Shown one piece after another: positions 11,094-22,244 of a stretch of 64,000 nt of DNA. Both the position numbers and the translations under genes were made by a program. The DNA comes from Armigeres subalbatus (taxonomy: Eukaryota; Arthropoda; Insecta; Diptera; Culicidae): the NCBI RefSeq assembly GCF_024139115.2, contig NW_026943548.1:124001-188000 (forward strand). The letters run 5' to 3'. The notes under the pieces are model-generated. The model was not told the DNA's origin. It saw only the letters and a list, made by a program, of their open reading frames with translations, and did no database searches. Numbering within the stretch: position 1 is the stretch's first letter; the number at the start of each line of letters is the position of its first letter.

Positions 11094-11356
11094 ACTAGTC
11101 GGCCCGGCAGACGTTGTCCTGCGTAGTAGGCGAAAATGCGCGTTGTGAACTGCCCATGGGAAACTTCCATCTTTATTTTAGTTTTTACAATTTAATCAAC
11201 TTTAGTCGTGATTTTCATAAAAAGAAATATCATATAAACCCGCCGGAAACAATAACGAACAAATTTGCTGAAGGAATGAATAAAATCCATCCAGCCGTTT
11301 TCGAGTTATGCGGATACGAACACAGACCATTTCATATTTATTATATAGATGATTAA
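11094..11356 (+). repeat. ACTAG-CCCGGC type dispersed repeat
   Basis: Starts ACTAGTCGGCCCGGCAGACG and ends with GTTTTCGAGTTATGCGGA followed by TTTATTATATAGATGATT. This start/end layout is common to a widespread group of arthropod repeats. Relatives with different interiors are at 12593-13050 (+), 20740-21030 (-) and 44580-44926 (-). The 80-codon frame inside is incidental. Confidence 0.6.
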
Positions 11357-11438
11357 GCAAATATAAGCAATAATAACAACAAAAAAACAAATAACTAGTA
11401 AATAAATAAATAACAAAAACGGCTACTGTTACAACTGT

Positions 11439-11540
11439 TGAGGTCGAAATAAGTATCTGTCAAAGGTACAATAAAGAAGTGGAATAAAATGGAATAGTAG
11501 TACAAGCTCGTCTTATGATAAGTGTAAACAAGCATTAGAT
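11439..11540 (+). repeat. Fragment of the 5128-5521 hairpin family
   Basis: Matches the arm from GAGGTCGAAATAAGTATCTGTCA through AGTGGAATAAAATGGA to CTCGTCTTATGA, with indels. No opposite arm is present. Confidence 0.6.
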
Positions 11541-11617
11541 TGGAACCTAGCGGGACATCGCAGCAGAGGCAGACTCAGAGCCTCATGGCGGCGCAGTCCC
11601 AATATATTTAGAGTAAC

Positions 11618-11836
11618 GGTTCGGCACTTCATCCCATAGCTCCTATATTAATCTAATAAAAAACAAAGCAATGAAAAGGAATTTGGTTTGTTTCTTATTT
11701 TTGTGATTTTTTTCAGCAGAGGGCACGCATGTTAGCAAAAAGAAGCAATGAGATTGGTGCTGTATTTCTTTGTTTTGCGATGTGATGAATATATGTTCAG
11801 TGACATGGAAAACGGAACAGTTCCCCTATATATATT
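11618..11836 (+). mobile_element. GGGGAAC MITE family copy
   Basis: Aligns along its length with 19848-20056: CACTTCATC.CATAGCTCC, AACAAAGCAATG, AAGGAATTTGGTTTGTTT, TTCAGCAGAG, TTTCTTTGTTTTGCGATG, and the GTTCCCCTATA end. Non-coding. Confidence 0.7.
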
Positions 11837-12592
11837 TCTTAAAATCTTTATTTTTGCGATTTTTCATCACATAGGCAGCCCCAATAAATCAATAGAAGAT
11901 CTTTCAAGTCGTCCCTTTGAACACAGGAGCTCAAGTATGCATTGGTTGGCGGCGGAAGTGTTTTTTTGATCCGTAAATTTTTTCCATCATTTACCCCTAG
12001 TTTTGAAAACTTATTAAGTGAATTTATGAAAAATATTTAAGAGAATTCATTGCAATGGTGAATGCCGCTACGTTTTCTGCATCTGCCTAACCGCCGTTCA
12101 CGCGAATCGAAATCGAATGCAGAGATTAGCAAGCAAGATCTTTTGCCAACCGAAGTCCGTTTTCATATGAAATGCCAACCAAATCACGTCTGGTGGTGAA
12201 TCCGATTCTACAGCCAGTGAGACCTGGTAAAGCCCAACCATACTTGAATCCATATAGTGGTTCATTCGTCCCCTGTGAAGTCGGAAACTATCTGAGAAAT
12301 GTTTCTTCCTGTGATGAAGTCAACAACATAAAAACAATTTGGAGGATCAACTGAACGACATGGTTTACGTCGAATCGGCTGGATCAACCAAATTGCGATG
12401 GTAGTGCAACAGGACCTGTCAGCAGCTCCACTACGTAAAAGGATGTACATCATAAGGTAACATTTGGGTCATTGTAAGTATCCTAAAAATGTTGAAACAA
12501 TTGTTTATTTTCTCGAAGCTCGTTGATGATTATACACCTTCTTTATATATCTTATTTTTTTACGTATGTAGTGTATCTTTTAATTATTACTA
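11837..12592. other. No gene recognised; shares a 25-mer with 15039-15063
   Basis: 11894-11920 is the reverse complement of 15039-15065 (GATCTTTCAAGTCGTCCCTT). The two flanks also share weaker matches, so an unnamed repeat spans both. 12172-12354 is open for 60 codons without motif. Confidence 0.4.
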
Positions 12593-13050
12593 GCTGTATG
12601 TACCCGGCCTTGCTCGGAGTTGCCAGTTTAATTCGCAGTTTTTTTCACCATCGGAATTGGAATAGGTCAAAAGGATAATTGTGTTTTCTTATTGATATTT
12701 CATCATTTGATTAAAAGAAGGTAGATTACATTTGAAAACATTGACTGATTTTGAAAATGGGATCAAACCCAAAATCGCTTTATTCCGGGCAAACGTCTAT
12801 TTCTAAAGAAGGAAAAACATACACCGATGCCTTATTCCGGAAAAACGTCTATTTTTAAAGAAATGATCACATTTACCGTCCAGAAGGAAACACTTTAATC
12901 ATTGCTTTTCTCTGGGCAAACCATGATTTCGATGAAGTGTTGAGTTGATCGATCCTCGTCATCTTCGCCTTCTTAAGAAAAAGAATGTTTGTTCCAAATT
13001 TGGTTGAAATCGGGCAAAGGTACTAGAAGTTAAGCTGGAACATTGGATCA
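12593..13050 (+). repeat. CCCGGCC-type repeat with Helitron/LINE-like head and ~52-bp units
   Basis: Starts ACTAGCTGTATGTACCCGGC. Further in are two or three copies of the unit that forms the array at 24690-25280: TTATTCCGG.CAAACG and TCTATTT.TAAAGAA. Related material in reverse orientation lies at 20740-21030. Superfamily not determined. Confidence 0.55.
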
Positions 13051-13084
13051 TTGCATACCTTGCTTTTATTTATTAATCTTGAAT

Positions 13085-13410
13085 CATTATCATATAATTA
13101 TCATACCTTTTAAAATTTGGAATAAAGGTTACTTGATTATTGATCCCTATGCAAATCATTCAATTTGATCATTCATAATCATTAATTATATCGATCGTTA
13201 ATCATTAATCATACACATAGTGTATCAACATTTAATCACGATCGGTAATCGTTAATCATATTCCAACGGTTTTTTTTTATTTATTCATAATCGTTTATCA
13301 TTGTCAAGAACGAATTTAATCTTTAATCATTATCAGTCATCATTGCCAAAAAATCATTTATCATAATCTTCAATCATAGAGTTGAATGATTTAATCATTT
13401 AATCTGCTTA
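13085..13410 (-). repeat. Degenerate ATTAATCAT minisatellite
   Basis: Dense runs of AATCATTAATCAT, CGTTAATCAT and AATCATTTAATCA words. The same array in the opposite orientation is at 35640-36200. Confidence 0.75.
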
Positions 13411-13545
13411 GAATTGGTCCTGGGGTCAGGAGTTACACTGAATTGCCCGTTTTCTAAAGACAACCGCTTTCCCTTTACCCTTCCTCTTTTCTCAACGGCC
13501 ATTTCACCCCCTTTGTTATCTTCTCCTAGGGAATCAGTATGCTTC
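13411..13545 (-). repeat. Single unit of the ~138-bp tandem repeat
   Basis: The reverse complement carries CAGTGTAACTCCTGACCCCAGG preceded by AAACGGGCAATT. These are the same blocks as in the units at 17390-18008. Confidence 0.6.
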
Positions 13546-13689
13546 GTTTCAGTTACGTATTGCTACTTGAAGCTTGTTCTTTTTAGTCCAGATTATTTCT
13601 AGAATCGATTATGTTGCTTACTACCTTGTCCTTTATGATATGGATTTCATTTCAATATGGGACGGTAACATTACGCGCGGCGGTATATG

Positions 13690-13930
13690 TAGAATGTTCT
13701 TCGATTTTGGAAACAAGCTTGGTGATCAGTTATCGCTTCTGTCTATAACGAGGAGGTTGTGGGTTCGAACGCATATCGTCTCTTTTCCTATGATATTCTG
13801 TGTTCCACGTTCTACCGAAGCTATTCCTTCTACTCCATACACTAATCTAAAATCTTCCATAGCACCTATGAGAGTTGGTAGAGTTCTCTGCACCTCTGTA
13901 AGGGTCACTCTTGGTGTCGGGTAGAAGTGA
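13690..13930 (+). mobile_element. tRNA-derived SINE, second family, copy 1
   Basis: A B-box-like GTGGGTTCGAACGC lies at about 13755. It is followed by a body shared with 26326-26460: CACGTTCTACC, CTCC, and GCACCTATGAGAG..GTAGAGTTCTCTGCA. This is distinct from Feilai. Two short open frames overlap it and are not genes. Confidence 0.6.
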
Positions 13931-14760
13931 TACTACTCTCATGCCATAGTGCTTGTAACCAGCTAATTTTGCAAACCGCTTTTTTTCCTTAATATTTATT
14001 AAGTGTTTTTTTCAATTTTAAATTAAGTTCAACACCGCGCGAATCATCTAAAATCAATGCCAATACCATAACAATTGCTCAAACTGGCATTTCCTATTTG
14101 TCCTACCCTCTGCTCACACTCCTCTGCTTCTCAACAGTAAGGCTGTCTTCAATGTTCTCTTGGGCTCGACACTTGAAGTTACAATCGAGTGGTGGAATTA
14201 AATGGATAGTCATGGTACTAACTAGTCTTATGACAAATGAAAACATTCCACTAAAAAGCTCTAAAAAAAATTTTCCTTTTATGAACACCAAGTTCATATC
14301 AATTATTGTTATCGAGGTCTTCTCTTCTGCTTGAATAGGGAATTGTTCCTCCAGTCCAGATATTCCACACAATTCCTCTATCAAGAAATTGAGGAACTTC
14401 TCCATTCAATTGAGAGGCAATTCTCCTCTTGTGATTCCTCCCTTCTAAACTCTGATGAATAAATGAAAATTTTAGAACTTCTACATTGAAAATTACTAAT
14501 AATTTATGAAAAATTTTTTGATGATTTTGGAAAAATCCTTCAGCAGTTCCTGAAAATTTCAGCGCGATATCTAGGGGTATATCATTGAATGTGGGATTTT
14601 ATGACAATCGGTAAGAGATTAAGGATTGGCCAGTAGCTCTATGTGTTGTAATTTAACTGTGGACGCCCTTTTTAAGCCAATTTACCATTTTGGACTCCTA
14701 TATTGTCCTGAGACAGCTAAGAAATGCAACGCACTTACCTTGCTCCTGTACACCTGTGTA
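13931..14760. other. AT-rich stretch with one hairpin-family fragment
   Basis: 14130-14262 is an arm fragment of the 5128-5521 family (GTGGTGGAATTAAATGGA, CATTCCACTAAAAAGCTC). The remainder shows no gene. The 100-codon minus frame at 14103-14405 overlaps that repeat and is unlikely to be real. Confidence 0.5.
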
Positions 14761-15038
14761 CGAGCCTCCTTAGTTGCGGTAAGAGAGCTCTACAAGCAAG
14801 ACCATGCTGAGGGTGGCTGTTCGATTCCGTGCCGGTCTAGGCAATTTCATTGGAAATGTCTCGACTTCCTGGGCATAAAAGTATCATCTTGTTGCTCATG
14901 ATATACGAATGCAAAATGGTAACTGGCTTAGAAACCTCACTGATGGAAGTGCTTAATGAACACTAAGCTGCGAGGCGGCTCTGTCCCAGTGTGGGGATGT
15001 AATGCCAATAAAGAAGAAGAAGAAGACACCCTGTGTGT
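14749..15038 (+). mobile_element. Feilai SINE, worn copy
   Basis: Body about 14762-15026, with many 1-3 bp deletions relative to the copy at 8057. The B box reads GGCTGTTCGATTCCG. It ends in AAGAAGAAGAAG. Flanks share ACACC(C)TGTGT, consistent with an imperfect target duplication. Confidence 0.9.
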
Positions 15039-15370
15039 TTAAAGGGACGACTTGAAAGATCTTCTGCGCATACATGAGCATGAGAACCAACAGATGAAGT
15101 TTGGGACTAACATCATCTTCAATGTTAAGAACTGGTGACCCAAAAATACAATATCAGCGCCGCCGTGTCCGAATGCAGTCAATTAAGGAATGGGTAGGAA
15201 AATGTTACATGATACTCGCTTTGATAGAAGCCAACGAGTCATCTCACTTCCACGAGGAATCACTGGGATGTTGAATATATGGGTGGTATTGTGGCAGGGT
15301 TCGTTTTGGTAAACGTGGTATGTATGCGTGTAGTTTGATCAATTCAAAACATGATCGAACGAACACTAAT
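15039..15370. other. No recognised gene
   Basis: Starts with the 25-mer shared in inverse with 11894. Otherwise unrecognised. Confidence 0.4.
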
Positions 15371-15800
15371 TATTTTAATTACCAACCGCACTAAGCAGAA
15401 CAAAATTGTCGATGACCAGCCGATCTTTCTGCTAACGCACAAAGCAGAACAATATTTTCGATGACCCGGATCGTTCTCTTCTGACGGAACTGCATCTTCA
15501 CTTTCTAATTAATTTACTCACCTGCAAATTGAACAACATTTCGATGATCGAGCGATCGTTCTGACAAATTATGTCATGACAATGGCCGATCGTTCTGCCT
15601 ACTAAATAAATCACGACTGTACGTGACCTCTGAATGCTGAACATTTGTCTTTCAAGCAAACAAACATGATCTACTTTTTTTCCTCCATTGACAGAAAATT
15701 TGATACTCCTAAATAAACGTCTCTGAGGCATGTTTTCAAGTACAGCATTGCGATTAATAAAATCTATTCACATATCGACCGCACAAGCAGATCAAAAGCT
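15371..15800. repeat. Degenerate ~70-bp repeats with GATCGTTCTG
   Basis: Recurrent CGCACTAAGCAGAACAA.ATT, TCGATGACC and GATCGTTCTG blocks at about 15390, 15430, 15470, 15540 and 15580. This is the same vocabulary as 3304-3500. Confidence 0.55.
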
Positions 15801-16077
15801 TGATCTGATTCTCGCGAACAATCTGCATATCATATAAAACGCACTCTGATCTATTTTCTTACCATCCTAATAGGATACATTTTACCACTCTTCAAAGAAT
15901 TGCTATGTCTAAAATGCATTTTATACTAACAAAATGGAAAGCAGGAAAATAGTGACAAAAAGATATATTTGAAATAGGCTATGAGAAGGAAGATTTAAAG
16001 ATAGTCAAAATAGAAGGCAACCAAAGCCAGAATAAATATATATTGTGATCTAGGGCTGAAAGTCTCTCTGAAAGAAC

Positions 16078-16455
16078 TTCCGTTGGTATTCAAACAGAAC
16101 TCCATTCGAATTCGGGAAAAAATCCGTTCAAAATTCGGACAAAATTTAATTCGAAGTTCGAGAAAATCCATTCAAAATTACATGAGCTCCGTTCGAAATT
16201 CAGCACAATTCCAATCAGATTCGAACAGTTGCATTCTGAAACTCGAACAGAAATCTATTAGAAAATAGAAAAAACAATTAGAATTCAAACAGAATGAAAT
16301 TCGAATTCAAAAGAATTTCTTTCGCAATGCATAAAATTCCATTCGAATCTGAACAGGATTCATTCCGATTTCAAGAAAATTCTGTTCGAATTTCGAAATT
16401 CGGACAATTCATACGAAATTGAATAGAATCCATTCAATTCAAACAGTAACGTGTT
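16078..16455. repeat. ATTCGAA-rich degenerate minisatellite
   Basis: Irregular 20-30 bp units built from CCATTCGAATTC, AAACAGAATTC and TTCGAAATTCGGACA. Frames inside are by-products. Confidence 0.7.
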
Positions 16456-17385
16456 TTCGTATTTTGTTCAATAGATCATTGTTCTAAATACAAAGTATGA
16501 TGCATAAGAGCGAAATTATAAAAATGTTACAGAATATCATGACTTCAATACAAATATAGTACATGACCAACATAATCCACTCCAGCTGAATCCAAAAAAA
16601 AAATCTAAATAGTGCTCGGTGTCACAACGTGAAGATACATTCAAGGGTGTTTAAAGTTTTATGCAATATGCAGTATAACAATTCAAAATTATATGCTAGA
16701 AATCATCTTATGATCCCATTCTGATACTAAAGTATAAACATAGAATTTTGAAAATGCTTTCGACTTTATTAATACGTAATTGTTAAAATAGTTTAATGTT
16801 TGTAATTATGGTAATTATTATATTAATTATAGTGTAATATTTGTAATATACTCCTTGGTCATCGTTTCACTTTTCAAACGTTAGCCAGCTTTGTGTCTCA
16901 AGTTGGTGAGAACATGCTGTCTGTACCTAATATATAGAATTCACGAAGTGGATCATATTAAAACTTCATACTTTAATGTCACTTTACTAATTTAACTCTC
17001 ACGCCACCGACTTTAGATTTACAGAAATAACTGAGAAAACGTTATAAAATCCTCGAAGGCTACATGTTTATAAAAACATACACAAATAAATCATTAAAAA
17101 ATATTATCAAATTAGACCCACGACACCTAAATGACATTTTCAAACACTGCTTACAAGCCTAGGTTAAAGCGCCATTACTCGCCCTCTGAAACGAGAAAAA
17201 GGAGCAAACACGAAAAGAGGAATAGAATAGTAAAGTTCAAACAGAAAGAAGGCTTGCAATTACTAAAATCATTATATTGTGTCACTTAGTATTGATGCAC
17301 GACTATAGAGAATACACGCAGAGCATATGCATCATGAATATATAATTATTTATCTATTTATCTATATATATAAAAACCAATCTAT
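16456..17385. other. AT-rich, no recognised gene
   Basis: No frame above 60 codons and no recognised repeat, apart from short A/T tracts and a TATGTATGTATGT run just before 17395. Confidence 0.4.
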
Positions 17386-17389
17386 GTAT

Positions 17390-18008
17390 GTATGTTCGCT
17401 AACTACTTCTGAACCACTTGGCGATTTCAACCAAATTTGGTACAGACATTCTCTATCCTCAGAGTAGTTAACAAAGGGGTGGGATGGTCTTGAGAAAAGG
17501 GGAGGGTGGTGGAGGGTTTTGTTCAGAAAACGAACAATTCTGTGTAACTTTCAACTCCCAGGACCGATTTCAACCAAATTTTGTACACATATTCACTGAG
17601 GAGGTAATCATATGGGAGGGATTTGGGAAAGGGAGGGTCTGGAGGGAGGGTTTTGTTTGAAAACAATTCAAAGTAAATCAGAACCCTGTACCGATTTCAA
17701 CCAAATTTGGTACATTCTTATCATAAGGAAAAAGATAACAAAGGGGATGGGATGGTCATTGGAAAAGGGGGAGGGTATAGGGGGAGGTGTTGTCTTTGGA
17801 AAACGAGCAACTCAGTGTAACTCCCAACCCCAGGACCGATTTCAATCAAATTTTGTACACATATTCACTATGAGGAGCCGATCGCTACGGGAGGAAATTT
17901 GGATAAGGGGGTAGGGGTCTGAAGGAGGGTATTGTTCAGAAAACGGGCAATTTAGTGTAACTTCTGAACTACTTGCAATTTCAACCAAATTTGGTACACA
18001 TTTTCTAT
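17390..18008 (+). repeat. ~138-bp tandem repeat, about 4.5 units, running into a gap
   Basis: The marker CGATTTCAACCAAATTTGGT recurs at 17423, 17564, 17690, 17837 and 17976. Spacings are 141, 126, 147 and 139 bp. Each unit also holds a G-rich block (GGAGGGT) and AAAACGNNCAATTCAGTGTAACT. Even-numbered units read TTTTGTACACATATTCACT and odd ones TTTGGTACA, hinting at a dimeric higher-order unit. The array stops at the assembly gap, so its length is unknown. Confidence 0.8.
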
Positions 18009-18033
18009 NNNNNNNNNNNNNNNNNNNNNNNNN
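18009..18033. other. Assembly gap (25 N)
   Basis: A run of 25 N directly after a tandem array, so probably an unresolved repeat of unknown true length. Confidence 0.98.
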
Positions 18034-18600
18034 CAATGCTTACTGGAGAATAATGTGATCTTCATTATATTCGTAGAAAGGTAGAATATGGCGAGAAAGG
18101 GGAAGAACGATGAATACGAAAACTCATGAAATGAGAAAAACCTATTAATATCGAACAACATTTACTAGCGGTCGCTCTAATTAAAACACTAACTGGTAAA
18201 TGTTTGATTTTCTAACAATTTTGTTTAAGAACCTACCATAACCTATATTAGAACTGATCATATGTGAAAATGCTAGATTCTTGGAACCAGAAAATGTTAA
18301 ACTGGCTACATGTGATATAAAACTTAGGACCAGTACTAGTTGAACATAATTATACCGCATCTAGCCGTCCATCCTAACTCTAAAAGCTTTATTGGTCATT
18401 CCAAGTGGTTAGAAGTTTCTTCTCATATTAACACCAGCATTCACACTCTTCCTAAGAATGCAAATGTAAATTACAAACAGACTAGAAATGAATTAAAAGG
18501 TATCTTGCCCTTTACGACTTCCAAAACATAAACATCAAACCGTTAAACCGATGTAACCTGCCTCAACAACTGTTTCATCGTAATTAGCAGTATCATTAAC
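18034..18600. other. No recognised gene
   Basis: AT-rich, frames of at most 63 codons without motif. Confidence 0.4.
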
Positions 18601-18619
18601 AACCAAAGAGAGAGGAGCA

Positions 18620-19780
18620 ACTCACTTCCGGATATATCCTTCTGTACACAAGTGGCCACAAACTCGAGCAGCAATATTGACACAACTCGCACCACGTGGG
18701 CCATTTCAGATCCTTTCCATCCCCGGGGTGTTCACGTGTAATGCTGATGATCTCGTTGGCTCAAGACGCAGCAATTAAACCAGTCAGTGCCGGCTTCCAC
18801 TACTTGCACTCTCTGCTCCTGCTCGGTGTTCCGTTGAAATTTTGCGCGCGACACACGCCGTAATTATTTCTTTTAACACCTTTATCCTCGGCTGACCGCG
18901 GCTCCGTTTTCGTCCAAATAGTAGTCGTCAACGTTTCTGGCACACCAGCTGGCGGTCGTCATCATTGCCATTACCATCGGCTCAACACCATTGCAACTGG
19001 TCACTGCTGCTGACCCATCATTTAGGCAGGGTCAGGTTAAAATCCACTCTCTACAGTCCAATTCAGCACTCGGCCGGATAATTGTCGACAGCATTGACCG
19101 TCAACATTATCCCTCGCTCATCAGCATACTTAATTGAAATCACTTCAAATGTGGACTGCGCGCGCTGCACAACAATCGTCGAACTGACCCAGGAGAGCAC
19201 GAGCGAACGACCAACGACCGACGGTCGACAGATGTCAAAGCACAACAACCTTCCTCTAATAATTGCCAGTTTATATGTAGTTCTCGGAATCAGCCAAAAT
19301 TTGGACTCAGCTGCAACCGCGAACTCCGAACCGCACCAGGTGTAAATATTAACTGACTCCAATTTTCCGGCGGCAAGTCAATTTGAAGCAAATTTCCCAG
19401 CCCGGCAACGACAACGACGAGGAGCGCGCTCCACTACAGTTAGATGGCTCGAAGGATTTCCGCTACAGTTGGTGCCAGTCAGTCAGTGCCTTGAAGAAAA
19501 TCTGACAGCATTCCGCCAGGCGACTGAGCCGGTGGGCCGCACGCTGTGTGAAGAGCAAGTTGGGCAACCGGGTTGGATGCCTCGTCCATCCACGTGTCGA
19601 AGTCACTACCGGCTTCGACGATGGGAACGCGGATAGGTTTGTGAGAGACTCAGAAGGTCGCGCGGAAAGGGGTAAATTATCCTTTTATTTCGGAACAAGC
19701 GGCAGCTGTTCGTCGTTATCGTGTTGGTGTTTCGTTGGAGCGCAGTGGGTTGAATGAATCGATGTATTCTTTGTTTGATG
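18620..19780 (+). other. GC-richer, apparently single-copy island
   Basis: In contrast to its surroundings it shares no repeat with the rest of the window. It has normal codon-like complexity and several TCAGT words of the arthropod initiator type. It contains the candidate first exon at 19232-19339. A gene start with 5' UTR is the simplest reading. Confidence 0.45.
19232..19339 (+). CDS. Candidate first coding exon with signal peptide
   Basis: From ATG at 19232 there are 36 codons to CAG followed by GT at 19340, then an in-frame stop. The peptide has a short basic/polar start, a hydrophobic core (LPLIIASLYVVLGI) and a small-residue region (SAATA) that would suit signal peptidase. The donor context CAG/GTGTAA is weak at positions +4 and +5. 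The same frame stays open upstream to 19082, so the start could be earlier. The likely product is a secreted or membrane protein whose further exons are not identified here. Confidence 0.35.
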
Positions 19781-19847
19781 AGAATCACGATGCAATGCTT
19801 GAAGCATTTAGAAAGGTATATGAATCATTTGTTTGAGAAATTGCATA

Positions 19848-20056
19848 TAGGGGAACGCCACTTCATCTCATAGCTCCTATTCCCATCCCATCAAAAACAA
19901 AGCAATGGAAAGGAATTTGGTTTGTTTATTATTTTTGTGATTTTTTCAGCAGTGAGACGCATGTTGACAAAAGAAGCGACGAATTTGGTGCCGTATTTCT
20001 TTGTTTAGCGATGAGATGGATATATGTACAGTGAGATGGAGATCGGAAGTTCCCTA
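19848..20056 (+). mobile_element. GGGGAAC MITE family, best preserved copy
   Basis: Ends are GGGGAACGCCACTTCATCTC and GAGATGGAGATCGGAAGTTCCC, forming an imperfect terminal inverted repeat. Three other copies lie at 9367, 11618 and 21073. Non-coding, about 210 bp. Confidence 0.75.
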
Positions 20057-20397
20057 ATCCATTTTCAAATTTCGAGAAAACAAAAACTGTTTTGAACAAA
20101 TTGCAACGATTCTTTCTATTTCTTCGATACAGATCAATAGTTTTTGAAAAATCAACAAAATACTCAATTTATCGTCCAAGGTCATGTGTAGCAGTCGCCA
20201 ATTACTCACAAATCGTAAACATATTCCTCAAATAATATTAGAAGTTGATGATAGTCTAAAAATGCACATGTAAATTGTAAATAAACCTGAACAACGAATT
20301 GTGTATAAGAAAAATCAAGGAACATGGAGTACTCAAATTTACTAGATTCTTATTTCATTTTTCATTTTTTTTCAATTAAGTTTTCCAAGTCGCAAGC

Positions 20398-20543
20398 GAC
20401 TCGAAGTCGAGTCTACGAGACACTGAAGACGCCCTTGCTGTATGAATACGTATCTGTCAAGATACAATTAAGTGGTGAATTCAATGGGATTGTAAAACTC
20501 GTCTTATGACAGGTGAAAACATTCCACTAAAAAGCTCAAAATA
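20398..20543 (+). repeat. Single-arm copy of the 5128-5521 family
   Basis: Runs from CGAGTCTACGAGACACTGAAG through GAATACGTATCTGTCAAG to CATTCCACTAAAAAGCTC. It shows that the family's basic unit is about 150 bp and that 5128-5521 is two units head to head. Confidence 0.7.
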
Positions 20544-20739
20544 ATTTTCTTATCATAGTCTACTTTCTGCGCTAGAATTTTTATTCGGCGATAGATTATT
20601 TCGTTGTTGAAAAGGCGAATATTAATTTACATAAATATTAATCTCACTTCGAATCCAAACGAGCAAACCATCACGATAAAAAGAACAAATGTCAAACTCA
20701 CTCTTGGAAGCACTTCTTTGATAATGTATTTATTGCAAG

Positions 20740-21030
20740 GTTATCAATCAACTCAACCCTTCATCGAAGTCTGGTTTGCCCAGTGAAAAGCAATAACTAA
20801 TGTGTTTCCTCTGGAAGGGAAAGTGATCCTTCTTTAAAAATAGACATTTGCCGAAATAAGGCGATTATGCTTTTGATCCTATTTCAAAATCAGTCAATGT
20901 TTTCAAATGAAATATGTCTTCTTTAATCAAATGTTGAAGTATCAATGAGAAAATACATATCCTGTTAACCAATTGGTTTAATCATTTTCCGATTGTGAAA
21001 AAATCCGAGCAAGGCCAAACATACAGCTAG
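20740..21030 (-). repeat. Reverse copy of the 12593-13050 repeat
   Basis: Contains CCTTCTTTAAAAATAGACATTTGCCGAAATAAGGC-like units. It ends with CGAGCAAGGCCAAACATACAGCTAGT, the reverse complement of the head at 12593. Confidence 0.55.
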
Positions 21031-21072
21031 TTCAAAATAAATGAAAAACTGTAATAAAATGATTCAACGTAG

Positions 21073-21547
21073 GGGAAATGTTCCAATCTCCATCTTACTA
21101 TACATATATCCATTTCATCGCTAAACAGAGAAATACGGCACCAAATTCGTCGCTTCTTTTTGTCAACATGCGTGCTCACTAGGGTGGCTAGAAATAAATT
21201 CACCCTACAACACCTAAAAATGCTAATACGTTGCCTAATAAACTCTAATCTTCTCGCGGTTTCCTGCATAAATTCAGATCTAATTAAATTCTTTCAAATG
21301 AATTCACTGTTTTGATGTTTTGCACTACTTCACTAAACGCCAAACTGACCGATTCGGCTGGAATTTTGTCCAGAGCATCAGGGCATCAAATAGAACGAAT
21401 ATAAGGCGGCCCATCAAAAATTGAAAAAGTTTATACTATTGAGCCACCCTAGTGCTACTGCTGAAAAAATCACAAAATAATAGGCAAACCAAATTCCATT
21501 TCCATTCCATCCATGAGCTATGAGATGAAGCGGGAACGTTCCCCTAT
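21073..21547 (-). mobile_element. GGGGAAC MITE split by another element
   Basis: The two halves (21073-21180 and 21451-21547) together give the 19848 family in reverse. Ends are TAGGGGAAATGTTCC and GAACGTTCCCCTA. The break lies in the TGCGT...CACTGCTGAAAA segment that is continuous in the 19848 copy. Confidence 0.8.
21181..21450. mobile_element. 270-bp MITE with AGGGTGGCT ends
   Basis: Starts AGGGTGGCT and ends AGCCACCCT. The flanks GTGCTCACT and GTGCTACT suggest an 8-bp duplication with one change, as in hAT elements. Non-coding interior. Confidence 0.65.
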
Positions 21548-21550
21548 GAA

Positions 21551-22240
21551 AAATTTGATTACAGTAATTATAATACAAATTTGTACAATTTTTTTATCTT
21601 TATTAAAGAGATTTTCACTAGGCAATTCAGTACAATTCAATATATTGCTGATAATGATGTTGTTGTATCTATCATCCATCAATTTTGAAAATTAAAAAGT
21701 GATTCGGTCAAGTCTGCGATATCAAACTAATGTTATGAAAATAATTAGCATGGCTAGAAGAAAAGTAAGAAATATATAAAAAGATTATAATGAAAGTAAT
21801 TAGAACAGTTTAGATGTTGAATACAATGTTTGTCAATTCATAGATGATGATTTCGATCTTTAATCTATCCAGAATATTTTTTCTAACTTTATTTTACCGC
21901 ATATTTAGTTTGTTGTTAATAAAATGGATATGATGATAAATAGATTATTTAAATATAATGATATTTTAAGATATAATGAATTTAAACCTTGAATGAATAA
22001 GAAACATTTTCTCATCATAATGAGTCAGGAAAAGGAAAATAGATGGTTCATGTTAAATTAGTGTAGAACCAGTTTGAATAATCTAAATTCATTCAATCAT
22101 TATAGGCTATAAAAACCAGTCTATTTTGGACCAACTGTGTGATAATTTATACCATTTTGGTCTGAAATTAATGAAAAGATTTTAAAAATAGAAGTTATTT
22201 TACCTTTTTACCAAATTACTTTGACCTTCAATTATAATGA
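21551..22240. other. Strongly AT-rich, no recognised feature
   Basis: Mostly A/T runs; frames of at most 60 codons. Confidence 0.4.
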
Positions 22241-22244
22241 GTAG

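Noticed and set aside
17842..18161. Frames crossing the N run
   Set aside because: They depend on unknown bases at 18009-18033.
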